The notes under the pieces were generated by a model. It did no database searches, was not told the DNA's origin, and worked only from the letters and a program-made list of their open reading frames with translations. From Rhipidocladum racemiflorum (taxonomy: Eukaryota; Streptophyta; Magnoliopsida; Poales; Poaceae), in the NCBI GenBank assembly GCA_036346355.1, contig CM070572.1, positions 31,285,944-31,349,943 on the forward strand: a stretch of 64,000 bases of DNA. Direction: 5' to 3'. This document shows positions 43,801 to 56,068 of the stretch, piece after piece. How positions within the stretch are numbered: position 1 is the stretch's first letter; the number at the start of each line of letters is the position of its first letter. Made by a program: the position numbers and the translations under genes.

Positions 43801-46800
43801 TAAGCTCCATGGTGGCACTTACATGATGAGCAGGTATTCAAAACAGAGTATCAGTAGATAATTGCATAAATCATTTCGAAGAGATTGTTAGAAACATGGC
43901 CAAAATGGAAAAATGCTGCCATAAAGAACAATATTTGCCAAATATGTCTGTTTAACTTGCTTTTGCCAACATACCTCCTGATACATCTTATTCAACATTT
44001 CAGGACGAGATACGATAATTGCAGATAGGCACTTTGCTGATGCCCTCCGAACTTTCCAGCTTGCATCCTCATCATCCGTGTATTCATTAGCACTCTCACT
44101 GGGAAAAAAATGTTAAAACATGTTTTAATTGCGTAACGAGGAGCCAATTTATCTGTACTGTAAGAATAAAAGTAACATACTCATCATCTTCCTCATCCTG
44201 GCCTTCATCGTCAGTATCCTCCTCCATGCTATCAGTGAAATTAGGATCATAACTTACATATTCCAAAGCAAGATTCAAAATACCCTCACAATATGGGGAT
44301 ATATCTCTTGGGCACCTGAGCATAAAACTCTCGAGGGCCTACATGATGGAGATAATTTAGAGTCAGGTGAGAAATAGCACTTCTTGTACTAATGCAGGTA
44401 AGACGCATAAATTCTCACCTGCAAGCTGTATTCACGGAGCTCCTCATCATTTTCTGATGCACTTGTACAATAGCTTATGAGCAAAGGAACAGCTTCAGCA
44501 AGGTGTGGCCCAAAACGGTATCCAACTGAACGACTGTAAATAAAAAAAAAAAAGTATGTTAGAACATATGCTGCCGTAATCACTAAGTCACCATAAAGTA
44601 AACCTATTGGATTTCTTTTAGTTTTCTTCATCCCAAAAGACTTTCTTTCTCCTATTGGTATTAACCAGCCATATTAAAATTTCTCTAAATATTTTATCCA
44701 TGTTTGAACTAGCTAAATTTGAAGTTGAAACATTTAACACATATAAGCTATTATGGGCAAATGAATCTGTTCCTTAAATACCTATCAAGGTTTGCATGCA
44801 AAGTTTGAAGGCTGAAGCATATACCTTAGAGCGCCAATCATCTGGATATTTGTTCGGGTTATTTCAGACTTTGCACTTCTATTTTTCAGCAATTGGACAA
44901 CCTCCAAAATTGCCTTGGCTAATAAATCGTCCGACAAACATGGAGCAAGCGATGCTGCAAAATAGAGTGACACGTTATAGAGTCGTTATAAATAACTATC
45001 ATCAAATAGCCATTTGCAAGCCATGAAAAACAAATAATTATAAAAGGCATCAAGCATAAGTTTGACTTACCAATGCAAGAAATAGACTTTTTCCTGACGC
45101 TTGCTTGATTGGAGCTCAGTTGTGACAAAAGTGCAATGAGCATATACTCATGATCTCTTGTGATCAAGTTGCCAAATCTATGAAGTACATCCCCTAATAT
45201 ATCAAGACATTCACATTTAATTTCAGCACTTTTCCCCTGTCGACAAAAGAAGAGTTGCATTTAGCATCTCCAAGGCAAGCCCCAGAGCAAATAAAACCAT
45301 TTATATGCTGCAAAGCCTTGAAACATGCAAATATATTTACAAGCTTCTCTGTCATAGGCACATGATAAATCTGCTATGTAATGATACTTCCAGATGTAAT
45401 GTCAAAAAAGCAAGCAACGGAATACACTGCTAATCCAACAGAATTAGAAAAGCAAGCAACGGAATACATTGCTAATCAAGAATCACTGCAACATAAACAA
45501 AGCTACAAACCTTCCATAATTAAACAAATATTTAATGTACCTAAAAGAAATCTAGCAAACTGTGTGCATGGTCTTGTCGGTGTTTCGTGCACCGGCAATA
45601 CGAATTTGTGGTCGGATGGGGTCGCGCGCTCCCTCTCCCCGAATGGTCGACTCAAGGAGTCAGATGATGTATACTGGTTCGGGCTGAACGTCCCTACTCC
45701 AGTTCGCTCGGTGTGGGTGTATTGATCTTAGGGCGATGAACAAGAGGAATACAAGCGAGGCAGGGAGTCGGCCGACCGATCCCCTGGTGTTTTCGCTAGG
45801 GAGTAGTGGCTACCTAGAAGACTGTCTTTTCCATCGCCCCTCCCTCTCGGGCCCTGCCTCCCCTTATATAGACGGAGGAGGCAGGTTACATGGGAGTTCG
45901 GGAAAACTACGAGGAAGGGGGCCTGCGCGTCTCGAAGTCTGGTTTCTGTCTTGTCCAAATCGACCCGCCGTCCGGCGAGGTTGGTGGCTCTGTGATGAGC
46001 CGTCTTGCGTAGTCTTTGTCACGGATGACGTATCGCGTGGTGCTCTGTCGGCCTCGGTGGCTTTAATGGCGCTTGACTTTGCCTTGGCCTCGGGAGTGGG
46101 CGTATTCTTCTGCGATGTGCCAGGCGATGGGGCGAGGCTTGACTTCTTGGTGGCTCCTCGGCGATCTTGGGAAGGAGCCGTCGCCCCGACGGACGCCTTG
46201 AGGACGCTGCGCACAAAGCGGTATCGACACGGTGGGCCCCTCTTGGCTCGCGCGGTGGAGCTTCTTGGCCGTGAGCTTCAATATTAGGCGGTCGGGCCGA
46301 TCGCCGAGATCCGCCGACCGTCTAAGTCGGTCCTTCATAGGTCGGGGTTCGCTTCTCCGCGCCCAAGTGCCTTCGGTAGTCTTTGGGCCTTCGCTGGTAG
46401 GTCGGCAGATTCGCGTTCGGTGATGGGGTACCCATGGTACGGTACTCGTCAAGAGCCAGCCCCCAGCGGGTCGGAGAGCCCGGTCGGGGTTACTACCCGG
46501 TCGGCGGCGCTTCGTCAGCAGCTTAGGGCCGCGCCCGGCTTAAAACCGGAGTCTTGTGGCCCCGGTAACCTCTTAGGCGGAGTCGGAGAGCCTCGGGGTT
46601 TTAGCCTGGAAGGTGGCGGCCGTCGGCCCGTCGGCGGTGCGTCAGCCTTATTTGCTTGGAGTCGCCGCTAGCCAAGAAAGAACCGGGTCTTGTGGCCACC
46701 GTGGTCTTAGCCCCGAGCGGAGTCGGAGAGCCGGTTGGGGTTTAGCTGGCGATGGCGGCCGTCGGCCGGTCGGCGGTGCTTGGTCGGCGCGACTTCTGAG

Positions 46801-49800
46801 TCGCCGCTAGCCAAGAAAGAACCCGGTCTTGTATGCCGCTGGTGTAGCCCAGAGCCCCCGAGCGGGTCGGAGCCGGGCCGGGGTTTAGCCTTGCCGGACT
46901 CGGCAGCCACGTCGTTCGTGGTCCTTTAGAGTCGGTTGAGCGAACGCACGTTTACCTTCGTCGGTTTGAACGTCGTGCTCGTGCGAGCTGCTGTCGGGCA
47001 ATCCGAGTGGAACCTTGGCGATCTCCCTCGAGGGGGATCGTTTCCAAGCGAACGTAGCTCCCGGCGTGGGCGTCAGGCCAGCTGCGGGCGTTCCATAAAA
47101 ACCTTTCCTTACTCATCCGGGTCGAGTGCCGGTCGTCCGCCGACCGGGCGGTGGCCGCCACTCATCGATGAGTTCGCGGGAGAGTGTGAGGTATGGTCTC
47201 GGGACGGCCACGATGATTGGGTCGTCCGCCGACCCATCTAGAGGCCCTCTGGGGCTCACCGCGACCGCCTCGCTCTTTTCACGTGTTGGGCGGCTTTCAT
47301 TCCAGTGGTGGATTCGGCCTCGTAACCCTCGGCCGCAGTCTGGGCCTCGGCGCGAGCGTAGGCCGCTTGCTCTCCCGAGCGAGCGGCCCGGTGGCCGTTT
47401 CATACCTTTCTTGGCATGGCGCCGGCGTTCTGCGGCGGCGGCGAACTGCGATCTTCTTGGCGTCTTGGCTGCGGCTTGTCGGAAGCGATTAATGCTTAGT
47501 GGGATTTAAATGGGCCGTGGCACGTTCACGGAGTAGTGGCGTGGTGGCGGTGGCGGTTAGCGGCTGCGTCGATCCGCGTGAGGCGTCGGTTGGCGCGAGG
47601 CGCGTCTGTTTCGCCAGCGCCTATAAAGGAAGGAGAGGGCGGCGCGGAGGGAGCAAATCCTCCTGCTCGCGTCCTCTGCAAAAAGAAAAAGAAAGAAAAC
47701 GCAAGGGAAGAAGAAAAAGCTTCCTGCTTCGTCGCGCCGTCCTCCGCTCCCCTACGCTCATTCGGGGATGTCGCTGACCCCGCACTCGGCCGCGGCGGGT
47801 CGCTACCTCGGCTTGGAGAGGAAGGAGCTCCTACGCTTTTTTAACGACGACCGGGGTTGTTCTGCCCTGGTCGATCAAGCTATCTTCCGCTCGGGCAACT
47901 TTCCTTTTTGCGCGAAATGCTACTCGGGAGCCGCAGCTGTCTGGGGCTTAAGTTGTAGCATTTGGTTCGAGGGGGTTGCCACGAGGGAGGTTGTTTGATC
48001 GGTCGACTGTCCGACCTAAATCGAAAGGCTCCATCCGACCGCCACTGGCCCTTTGCTCAAGTAGCCTCCCTTCTGCGCAAAGTGCTACCTCGGAGCCGTA
48101 GCCGTGGGGGCGTGGGCTGTAGCATTTTGGGTTTGAAGAGGTTACTATGAGGAGGGTAGTCCGGTCGGAGTGGTTACTGGTCATCGATTTAGGTCGACCG
48201 ACCGAGGTCGTAGGTCGCCCGAGTGTGCGCTTGGGATCGAGGCGCAGCCGCCACGCACCGCTGAGTCCGCACAAGATTTTTTGAAAAGGATTTAAGTTTT
48301 CTTTGGAGATAAGGGCGGATTAACTCGCCTGGGGATCGTCTTGCTTTCGAATCGATGTTGGGCGCCGTCTTCTGGCCGCTGCGTGACCCCAAGGCGCCGT
48401 CTTCCGCCTCCTGCATCTTGCTTTTGGCTATAAAAGGAGAGGCGCCGGTGTGCTTGTTGCTTTGGCAAGGACCGCGACCAAACGAACTCTCTCTCTGTGC
48501 GCCATGGCGGACCGCAACACTCAGCCCCGCGAGGAAGTGGTCGCCCATCAGGCCTGGCTGCAGGAGGTGGCGAGGCCGAGGTGAAGCCGTCGCGAGGACG
48601 TCTGGCGAGTCGGCGTCGTCGTGGGCGTTCCTCGACTTCGAAGTGAGGCACCGGCCGCGCGGCGGTGGTCGAGGACGTCGCGCGAGTTCTACTGGGGCGC
48701 ACACCAAGATCGTAACGGGCGGTTCGTTCTTGGTTGGGGCAATGTTCCTCCATGAATAAATAAAGTGCTTCTTTGCTCCTTGTTTCTTTTTTCTTCTTCG
48801 AGGATTTTGCGCTTGTGATTTGCCCGTATCCGTAGTCTTTTGGGATCGCAACGGATCCGGCGTAGGTTGGAGGCGGTTGCGCCCCTTGTTCTTTTCGACT
48901 TCCTCGTGCCTTCCCGCCAGCTGGGCTTCTCCTCGCGTCGCGCCAGAATGTATGTTTGTTACTGGAATGGGACGGCCCGACCTACTGTAGGTCGGTTGTC
49001 CTTGCATTCGTGGTCTTTGCGACGGGCAGAGTACTACTTCGGGACCTCGGCTTTCGGGGCGGAGGTCGCAGTACTTGCAGTAGGTAAAAGACGAGAGAGA
49101 GAGTACACGGTCGGTCGTCCGAGAGTTGCGGCTTCCTCTGCTCAAGTGTTTGTCGAGTGGTAACAAAGAGGGGAGAGGTTGACTACGAATAGAACTTTCT
49201 CAGCTTCTCTATGTTCCACGCATTAATCACGAGATTTCCTTTAGTGTCCTTGAGGCGGAAGGTGCCGGGCCGGAGGACTTCCGCGATGGTGAAATGGCCC
49301 TCCCAGGGCGGGGAGAGCTTGCGCCTGTCCTTCGTGGATTGGACTTGACGCAGCACTAAGTCGCCGACTTCGAATGAGCGGCCGCGACTGGCTTACCGTG
49401 GTAGCGACGCTACTGGCCGATATTTAGCCGATCGTAAGACCGCGACATCTCGAGCCTCGTCGAGTTGGTCGAGGTCATCCTCATTGTTCCTCGGTCCCCG
49501 TCTTGGCCGTAGTTCTGCACTCTTGGCGCCGCAGTACTCAAGGTCGGTCGGGAGGGCGACCTCGCTCCGAACACCAAAAGAAAGGTGTGAACCCGGCCGA
49601 CCGGGTTGGCGTGGTTCGTAGACTCCAAAGAACGGGCGGTAGCTCGGCTGCCCACCGCCCCGCGAATTTCTTCGATTGATCAAGATTCGCGGCTGAGTCC
49701 TGGAGGATCATGCCGTTGGCTCGCTACCGGCTTTGGCCGTTGGCGAGTGCGCCATCGCCTTGATCGACTCGGATATTGAAGTCGCCCGAGAACTCGAGGA

Positions 49801-52800
49801 ACTCCTTCCCTGTGAACTACGTCCGTTGTCGGTGATGATGGAGTTGGGCACCCGGCGGTAGACAATATCGCGGAAGAAGCTCTTTGCATCTTGGCCGATG
49901 TGATCTTTGCCAATGGTTTGGCTTCGATCCACTTTGTGAACTTGTCCACTGGCGACGAGTAAGTGAGTGAAGCCCCGGTGCCTTCTTGAAGGGCCCGACC
50001 AGATCGAGCCCCAAACCGCGAAGGGCCACGTGACGGGATTGTCTGCAGGGCTTCTTGCGCGGGAAGGTGCGTCACTGGCGAAGAATTGGCATCCTTCGCA
50101 GTGCGGACGATTTGGGTCGCATACGCTCTGGCGGCCGGCCAAGAGAAACCTTGTCGGAAGGCTTTTCCTACCAGGGGATCATGGCGCGCATGGTGCCCGT
50201 GACACCCCGTCGTGGATGTCCAAAGAAGGTGCTTCCCTTGGCCTGGTCGAACGCACGAAGGATTCCTGACGGGCTCTTTGTAGAGGGCGCCGACGAACGA
50301 AAGACTTAGCCCGCCGAGCGAGGCGCCGAGCCTCGGTGGTATCGGCGAGGAGCAACCTGCTCACAATCGATCGACAAGCGGTTGCCTCGGTCGGTTCGGC
50401 CTTCAGACGCCAAGTCCGACCCAGGCGGAGTGAGCATCTGGCCAGAAGATCGGCGAGGCGCTTGCGCCGAGAAGTCGGTGGCGCCCTCGGCGCTCGGGTC
50501 AGCCGGATTGATGGGTCGAGGTCGGAACGAAGATTCCAGGGGAACCGCCTTTCCGAGGCGAGGTTGGCGAGGAGTCGGCTTCACCGTTATAAGCGTCGGT
50601 AGGCGTGATGGAGCTCGAAACCCTTGAACTTCTCCTCGAGCTTGCGGACCTCCAGCGATGGCGGCCATCCGAAGCGTCCACGGGGCTCGGTGGCTTTCAT
50701 CACTTGGTCGACGACCCGCCTTGGAGTCGCCGTGAACGTAGAGCCGTCGTGGCGCCAGTCGTGGCGATCCGAAGGCTATCGACGAGGGCCGTGCTGGCGA
50801 CATTGTTGGTGGCGTCGAAGAGTAGGCGGATGGCATACCGGAGCTTGTTGCCGAGTGGGGAGATGATGACGACTTCGCCGCCCCATTCTTGGTGTAAGAC
50901 CCATCGAAGTACATCGTCCGATTACTCGGTCCTCGACCACCGCAGGACTTGCGCCTCGGCCCACTCGGCGACAAAGTCCGCCAAGACTGGGACTTGATCG
51001 CCGTCACAGGGACGTCACGATATGTCGAGGCCATTGAGCTCGAGAGCCCATTTGGCGATTCTTCCCAGAGCGTCAGCGGTTGTGGACGACCTCTCCGAGC
51101 GCGAGGAGGTCACCACGGAGATGGGGTGTCGATCGAAGTAATGGGCAAGCTTCCTCTTGGTAATGAGCACCGAGTACAAAGAACTTCAGATCTGGGGATA
51201 TCGGACCTTTGTTTCGAGAGCACCTCGGCCGACGGCGTAGACCGCCTCTGCACCTTGAAGACGCGGCCTTCCTCCGCTCGCTCCACAACAAGTGCCGCTA
51301 CCGACGACTGAGTCGTGGCGGCAATGTAGAGGAGCAAAGGCTCCTGCGACTCGGGCGACCAGGGCCGGAGGTGAGGTCGAAAGGCCTTTAGTCGACTAAA
51401 GGCTTCACGAGCCGTGGGTCCAGGAAAAGCGGTCGGACTTCTTCATCGGCTTGTAGAGTGGCATCCCGCGTTCGGCCACGAGGCGGATACGGCGACTAAG
51501 TGCCGCGAGGCACCCATCGACCTCGAACTCCCTTGGTCGTTGATTGGCCCCATCCTTGCGATAAGCGGAGATCTTATCACGGTTGGCTTCGATGGCGCCG
51601 GAGACGATGAATCCCAGCCTTGCCCTTGGGGACCCGAAGACGCATTTCTGGTTGAGCTTTATGCGAAACCGCTTCGGAGGTTCGCAAAAGTCTCCTCCAG
51701 GTCGGCGATGAGGTCATCGACCTTCCTGGTTTTGACAACGATGTCATCGACGTAGGCTTCGATGTTACGGCCAATTTGGTCTGAAAAACACGCCTGCATA
51801 CACCGTTGGTATGTGGCGCTGCGCGTTCGGACCAAAAGGCATCGTGACGTAACGATTTAGCCGAGCGGGGTGATGAAGGAGGTCGCGAGTGATCGGACTC
51901 CTTCATCGCAATTTGGTGGTAGCCTGAGTAGGCATCCAAAAGAAAGGGACTCGCACCCGGTGGAGTCCACGACCAGTCGATGCGAGGTAATGGGAATGGA
52001 TCTTTCGGACAGGCCTTGTTGAGGCTCGTGTAGTCAACACACATTCTCCATTGCCCCGACTTTTTCTTTACAAGGACGGGATTGGCGAGCCACTCGGGGT
52101 GACGCACCTCCCTTACAAAGCCGTGGCCAAAAGTTTGGCGATCTCCTCCCAATGGCCCGACGCTTTTCTTCGTCGAAGCAGGGCGCTGGCGATCGGGTGC
52201 AGATCCCGGCCGAATGTTCAGGAGTGCTCGGCGACCTCCTTTGGAACTCCTGGCATGTCCGAGGGTCTCTGCGAAGACGTCTCGGTTTGCTCGGAGGAAG
52301 TCGACGAGCGCGCCTTCCTATTTGGCGGTGAGGCGGCCCCACCCGCACGATCTTGGGCGGGTCTTCAGATCAAATGACCTCCTTCGTATCCTCCGCGGAC
52401 TTGAAGGAGCTAGGCCCCGACTTGTCGAGTCGGGGCGGATTCAGGGCCTTTTCCTCGAGTTGGGCGAGCTCGGCGAGCGGCAGCCGCCGAGGCCGCCGCA
52501 ATCGCTTCGCCTTGATTGTAGGCGAAGCCGAAGGATGCGCCACGCGTGATGACACCTTGCGCCCTGGCATCTTCACTTGAGATAGGTGTAGTTAGGGATC
52601 GCCATGAACTTCGTAGCAAGGTCGCCCCAGGATGGCGTGGTAGGAGCCGGAAAGTCCACAACCTCGAAAGTGAGGCTCTTGGTGCGGAAGTTGTCCGAGC
52701 TCCGAAGGTGACGGACAGCCGACTGTCAGAAGTGGGCTCGTTGACCCCGATGACGACGCCGTGGAAAGGCGCCTTGCTCGGCCGGAGGCGAGCGAGGACT

Positions 52801-55800
52801 CCTGTGGCATCCAGGGTCTCAACATACATGATGTTGAGATCGCCGCCGCCGCCCATGAGCACCTTGGTCAGCGCCGTCCCACGATACGGGTCGACGACGA
52901 AGCGGTAGCGTCCCGGTGCGGGATGTGGTCGGGTGGTCGGTCCGATCGAAGGCGATCGGGCACTCAGGCCACCTTAAGTAGGTGGGCACGGCGAGGGTAG
53001 CCGTGTGAACCTCTCGGTGGCGAAGCTTCAACTGCCGCTTGCTCGGCATAGCACTCTGCCCTCCGAAGATCATGAGGCGCCGCCGAAATGGGAACTCGCT
53101 TACCGCTCATCGCCTTTGCCCCGTCGGATGCCGGGTCGCGCTTCTTCCCCTTACCCCGCGATGTCGTGGGGTTTCCGGAGAGAAACCGCTTCAAGACTTC
53201 GCAGTCCCGATACTTGTGTTTGACGGGATAGTCGTGGTTCGGGCACGGACTATCCATGTGGGGGCCTCGAGGCGGAGGTTGCTGAGGACATCAGCAACCG
53301 CATCCAGGCTTGCGGAGGACGCCCGGTCCCGGATGGCAGCGGGAATGAGGACAAGCTCTCCCGCCGTGGTGACGATGAAATTGAGGGTGCCGAAGCGGAT
53401 CCAACCCCTCGACATCGGTGAATCGTGGTGGGAGGAGGCCATCAGGGAGGAGAATGGGAATCCGAAGATGAGGATGTCGGTGAAGACGCGCGAGGACCCC
53501 TACCTGGCGCGCCAACTGTCGGTGTTTCGTGCACCAATACGAATTTAATGGTAGGATGACGGGTCGCTCCCTCTCCTCGAATGGTCGACTCAAGGAGTCG
53601 ATGATGTATCTTGGTTGGTGAACGTCCCTACTCGATTCGCTCGGTGTGGGTGTATTGATCTTAGAGGCGATGAACAAGAGGAATACAAGCGAGGCGAGTC
53701 GGCCACCGATCTCCTGGTGTTTTCGCTAGGAGTAGTGGCTACCTAGAAGATCGTCTTTTCCATCGCCTCCTCTCGGGCCTGCCTCCTTATATAGACAGAG
53801 GAGGCGAGTTACATGGGAGTTCGGAAAACTACGAGGAAGGGGGCCTCACGCGTCTCGAAGTCTGGTTTCTGTCTTGTCTGATCGACCTCGCTCGTCCCCG
53901 AGGCAGGTTGGTGGCTCTGTGATGAGCCGTCTTGCGTAGTCTTTGTCACGGATGACGTACGCGTGGTGCTCTGTCGGCCTCGGTGGCTTTAATGGCGCTT
54001 GACTTTGCCTTGGCCTCGGAGCGGCGTATTCTTCTGCGGTGTGCGGGCGATGGGGCGAGGCTTGACTTCTTCGGTGGCTCCTCGGCGATCTTGGGAAGGA
54101 GCCGTCGCCCGATACGACGCCGAGACGCTGCGCACAAGGCATTGTCGACACCGGCGTGGGCCCCTCGCTCGCGCGCGGAGCTTTGGCCGTGAGCTTCAAT
54201 ATTAGGCGGTCGAGCCGCCGGCCGCCGGATCGGAGTCCGCCGACCGCCTAGGGTCGGTCTGCATAGGTCGGGTTCGCTCTCATGACCCAAGTGCCTTCGG
54301 CGATCTTTGGGCCTTCGCCGTGGTAGGTCAGCCCGTTCGCGTTTCCGAGCTGATGGGGGTACCCATGGTACGGGTACTCGTCAGGTCTATTGCCAATTTT
54401 CGAGCTAAGATTCTTCATGTGCTAAACACGAGAGCTTCATACTTGTTTCTCAAAAGCAATGATGCATGCCATTTTCCCATTAGTAACTGCATTAGCTTTG
54501 CTGTGGTGGCTAAACAGTAGAACTGCACAACTGGAAAAGCCAATATTGACTGACCTGGAACTTGTTTCTATAGTAGTTTAGGTATGATGCTCATTATCAT
54601 GGCTATTAAAAATGAAATAAAGTTTAAAAAGCAAGTCTTGGGTCACAGTGCTGTGCTGCTACCCACTCTTGTTCTCTAGTTAACATTGCTAACCACCAGA
54701 TAACTATAACAACTTCAACATAGTGGGTAAACATGTCTGCACTCATGCCCAAATAAAAAAGTTTTCAGATAGCTCGTTTCTGTTGTAAGACTGAACAAAT
54801 AGGTGAGATATAATGAATATATATAGAGCTACTGTCGACTTGCACTATTGCACAAATATATAGTGATGTTATACCTTGCACAAATACAACGAATATTAAC
54901 TAGCAGCCACTGAGCAATTCGGTTACAATGCCAAACTACATGGTCTGCATAAGTTAGAGGTCTACAGACTAATAAGGAAAAACACGTTTTCTGGCAATCA
55001 AGACAGATTAAAAACTTACAGAATTGGTCACACCCTTGATTAGCTGTGGGGCAAGAGAAACCAAAATCTTTTCAGCAAGTGATGTCGTAGTAACTTCCAC
55101 AGTGATTGTCTTCAGAGCTATACTAGCAGTATCTCGATGCTGGTCCTTTCCATTGAGTAATTTATCACAAAGTTTGTTGGTCATCTCCACTACCCTGTCC
55201 TCGCCAACCCTCTTGACAAGTGGAGCCAAGCTAACCGAGCCAAGAAATAATAAGAGTGAACATAGGAAATAGATGTAGGAAAACACCAGAATGTGAAAAA
55301 CAGAACAGAACAACTGGGTATCAAATTTCTCTGCAAAAAGTGCTCCCGCAGGTGCAATAGTTGAGGCGTAACAAAATAGCACTTAATAATTCGCAAAAGT
55401 ATATCTTCTATAGAAAATCAAGAGGTAGTCTAGAAGATTGTAGGAGGTGGTATGCCATCTTAACAACAGCTAGTGCACCTGACAAATTACAATACGGCGA
55501 GTAGCATCATCCTAATGTCCCAAACTTCTAGCAGGGAGGGGACAACCAACAATAACAATATCTTAACATGCAAAATCCCCACACCCCAACCCCGACATCA
55601 AAAAGAGAAATGTGATTTCATAGTTTTATAGAACATAGATTGAACATAAACTTAAGAAAAAAGCAAGGATGCCATAACAGAAAAGAGAAAGGTAATAAGA
55701 TGCCACTGTGGTTAATAAAGGAAGAAATCATTTAAACAAATAACTAAAGAACATATACCATTTCACAGCTAAACCAGAAACATCTCCCGAAGCATCCTCT

Positions 55801-56068
55801 AGTTGTTGAAGAACAATATTCGTCAACTTTGGCTCGAGGTCTTGATCAGCTCTGAAACCCTCTTTGCTCAATTCACCAAGCAGATCTGATGTTGCCATAT
55901 ATCTGTAGTCTTTATCTTTCCCTGTCATCTGAAAGCACATTTAACAAAAATATGTTAAAATGGTAGCATACATAAAGATCAAAAGGCAAAAGATTTCTCC
56001 TCCAATGAAATGTAAATTAATGTAAGGAATACCTTCTCCAAGATGTTGGTTATGTTCATATTTGCCAT
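37867..56068 (-). CDS. CAND1: CAND1, cullin-associated NEDD8-dissociated protein 1
   Basis: CAND1 binds un-neddylated cullin-RBX1 and swaps substrate receptors on SCF-type ubiquitin ligases; in plants it is needed for auxin and other SCF signalling. The protein is a HEAT-repeat solenoid. Twenty-eight coding exons with GT/AG borders sum to 3663 bases (1220 residues), close to the 1218 expected in rice. Start MANMNITNILEK (an ATG one codon earlier is also possible). Landmarks: MTGKDKDYRYMATSDLL, the acidic stretch SMEEDTDDEGQDEEDD, NEYTDDEDASWKVRR, ECAISCMSLVVSTFGD, FQSPFEEIKSAASYALGNIA, NKPNLIKGLLPELLPLLYDQ and the C-terminus PPLADKYNSVRSE. I found no stop or frameshift, so it should be functional if the 9.8-kb intron 4 is spliced. 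Confidence 0.95.
38723..38871. mobile_element. Hairpin MITE in a CAND1 intron
   Basis: A 149-bp sequence whose two halves are inverted copies (GACTTTTTGCCATC at the left, GATGGTAAAAAGTC at the right, with GAGGTAGTACCAAA opposite TTGTTACTACCTC inside). It would fold to a near-complete hairpin. The target duplication is not clear. It lies in the intron between 39094 and 38525. Confidence 0.7.
45575..46451 (-). repeat. 3' LTR of the Tat-type element
   Basis: Starts TGTCGGTGTTTCGTGCACC and ends GGTACTCGTCA on the plus strand. The minus-strand TATA box CTATATAAGG is near 45866. It aligns with 53517-54383 with many small indels. Confidence 0.92.
47622..48584 (+). CDS. Opposite-strand gene-like unit(s) in the Tat-type element
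   Basis: Between pol and the 3' LTR the plus strand shows two promoter-like starts. A CTATAAAGG box at 47621 is followed by a purine-rich leader and an ORF from 47768 to 47998 (MSLTPHSAAAGRYLGLERKE, 76 codons). A GCTATAAAAGG box at 48427 is followed by ATG in good context (CCATGG, 48504) and a short ORF to 48584 (MADRNTQPREEVVAHQAWLQ, 26 codons). AATAAA follows at 48755. The ORFs are short, probably truncated by indels. Tat elements such as maize Grande are known to carry extra antisense genes here, so I infer remnants of such a gene. I do not recognise the proteins. Confidence 0.5.
49183..50142 (-). pseudogene. Integrase of the Tat-type element
   Basis: Minus strand: FRDIVYRRVPNSIITDN and FTHLLVA/DKFTKWIEAKPLAK (core domain with Asp residues) and VGPFKKAPG at 49.8-50.05 kb. 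The C-terminal part (FEVGDLVLRQVQSTKDRRKL, SPPWEGHFTIAEVLRPGTFR, LKDTKGNLVINAWNIEKLRK) ends at TAG 49183-49185. Frames shift several times in the core. The C-terminal 70 residues are intact. Confidence 0.85.
50306..51034 (-). pseudogene. RNase H region of the Tat-type element
   Basis: The minus-strand frame includes MYFDGSYTKNGAA, then ARRLYVHGDSK. This corresponds to the extra RNase H (WTMYFDGS...GAGAG...YEAL..GL..A...GAxxLxVxGDSxLV) seen in Tat-lineage gypsy elements. Several frameshifts are present. Confidence 0.8.
51577..52152 (-). pseudogene. Reverse transcriptase of the Tat-type element
   Basis: A 191-codon frame: GFVREVRHPEWLANPVLVKK, KSGQWRMCVDYTSLNKACPK, DPFPLPRID and LDAYSGYHQIAM. 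This matches Tat/Athila RT up to the block before YxDD. Downstream a frameshifted stretch (VCRRVFQTKL) corresponds to TYQRLVNxMF. The YxDD box is not readable in one frame. The gene is dead by frameshift. Confidence 0.88.
52562..53460 (-). pseudogene. Truncated gag and protease of the Tat-type element
   Basis: Minus-strand readings CPNHDYPVKHKYRDCEVLKR (53.16-53.25 kb) give the gag C-terminal Cys/His region. GGGGDLNIMYVETLDATGV and LRPSKAPFHGVV (52.73-52.86 kb) give the protease with its DGG/DSG site degraded to GGG. The N-terminal gag domains are missing. Gag begins only about 60 bp from the primer site, so most of it has been deleted. Confidence 0.75.
53517..54383 (-). repeat. 5' LTR of the Tat-type element
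   Basis: Aligns with 45575-46451. The minus-strand TATA box CTATATAAGG is near 53788. The primer site lies immediately to its left on the plus strand (about 53498-53515). Confidence 0.92.

Larger units (their letters stand above)
45575..54383 (-). mobile_element. Complete Tat-type Ty3/gypsy element in CAND1 intron 4
   Basis: An 8809-bp element with LTRs of 877 bp (45575-46451) and 867 bp (53517-54383), TG...CA ends, and an exact target duplication GGTCT at 45570-45574 and 54384-54388. On the minus strand the primer site TGGCGCGCCAGGTAGGGG follows the 5' LTR (right side). Domains then run gag, protease, RT, RNase H and integrase (to 49183). RNase H has the archaeal-type start MYFDGSYTKNGA. 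A long region between pol and the 3' LTR carries a unit on the opposite strand. Together these point to the Tat lineage. All reading frames are broken. It is in the same orientation as CAND1. Confidence 0.93.

Noticed and set aside
48189..49166. 325-codon minus-strand ORF downstream of the Tat integrase
   Set aside because: It lies opposite the plus-strand gene-like unit. Its reading has no similarity to a retroelement domain and begins after the integrase stop.
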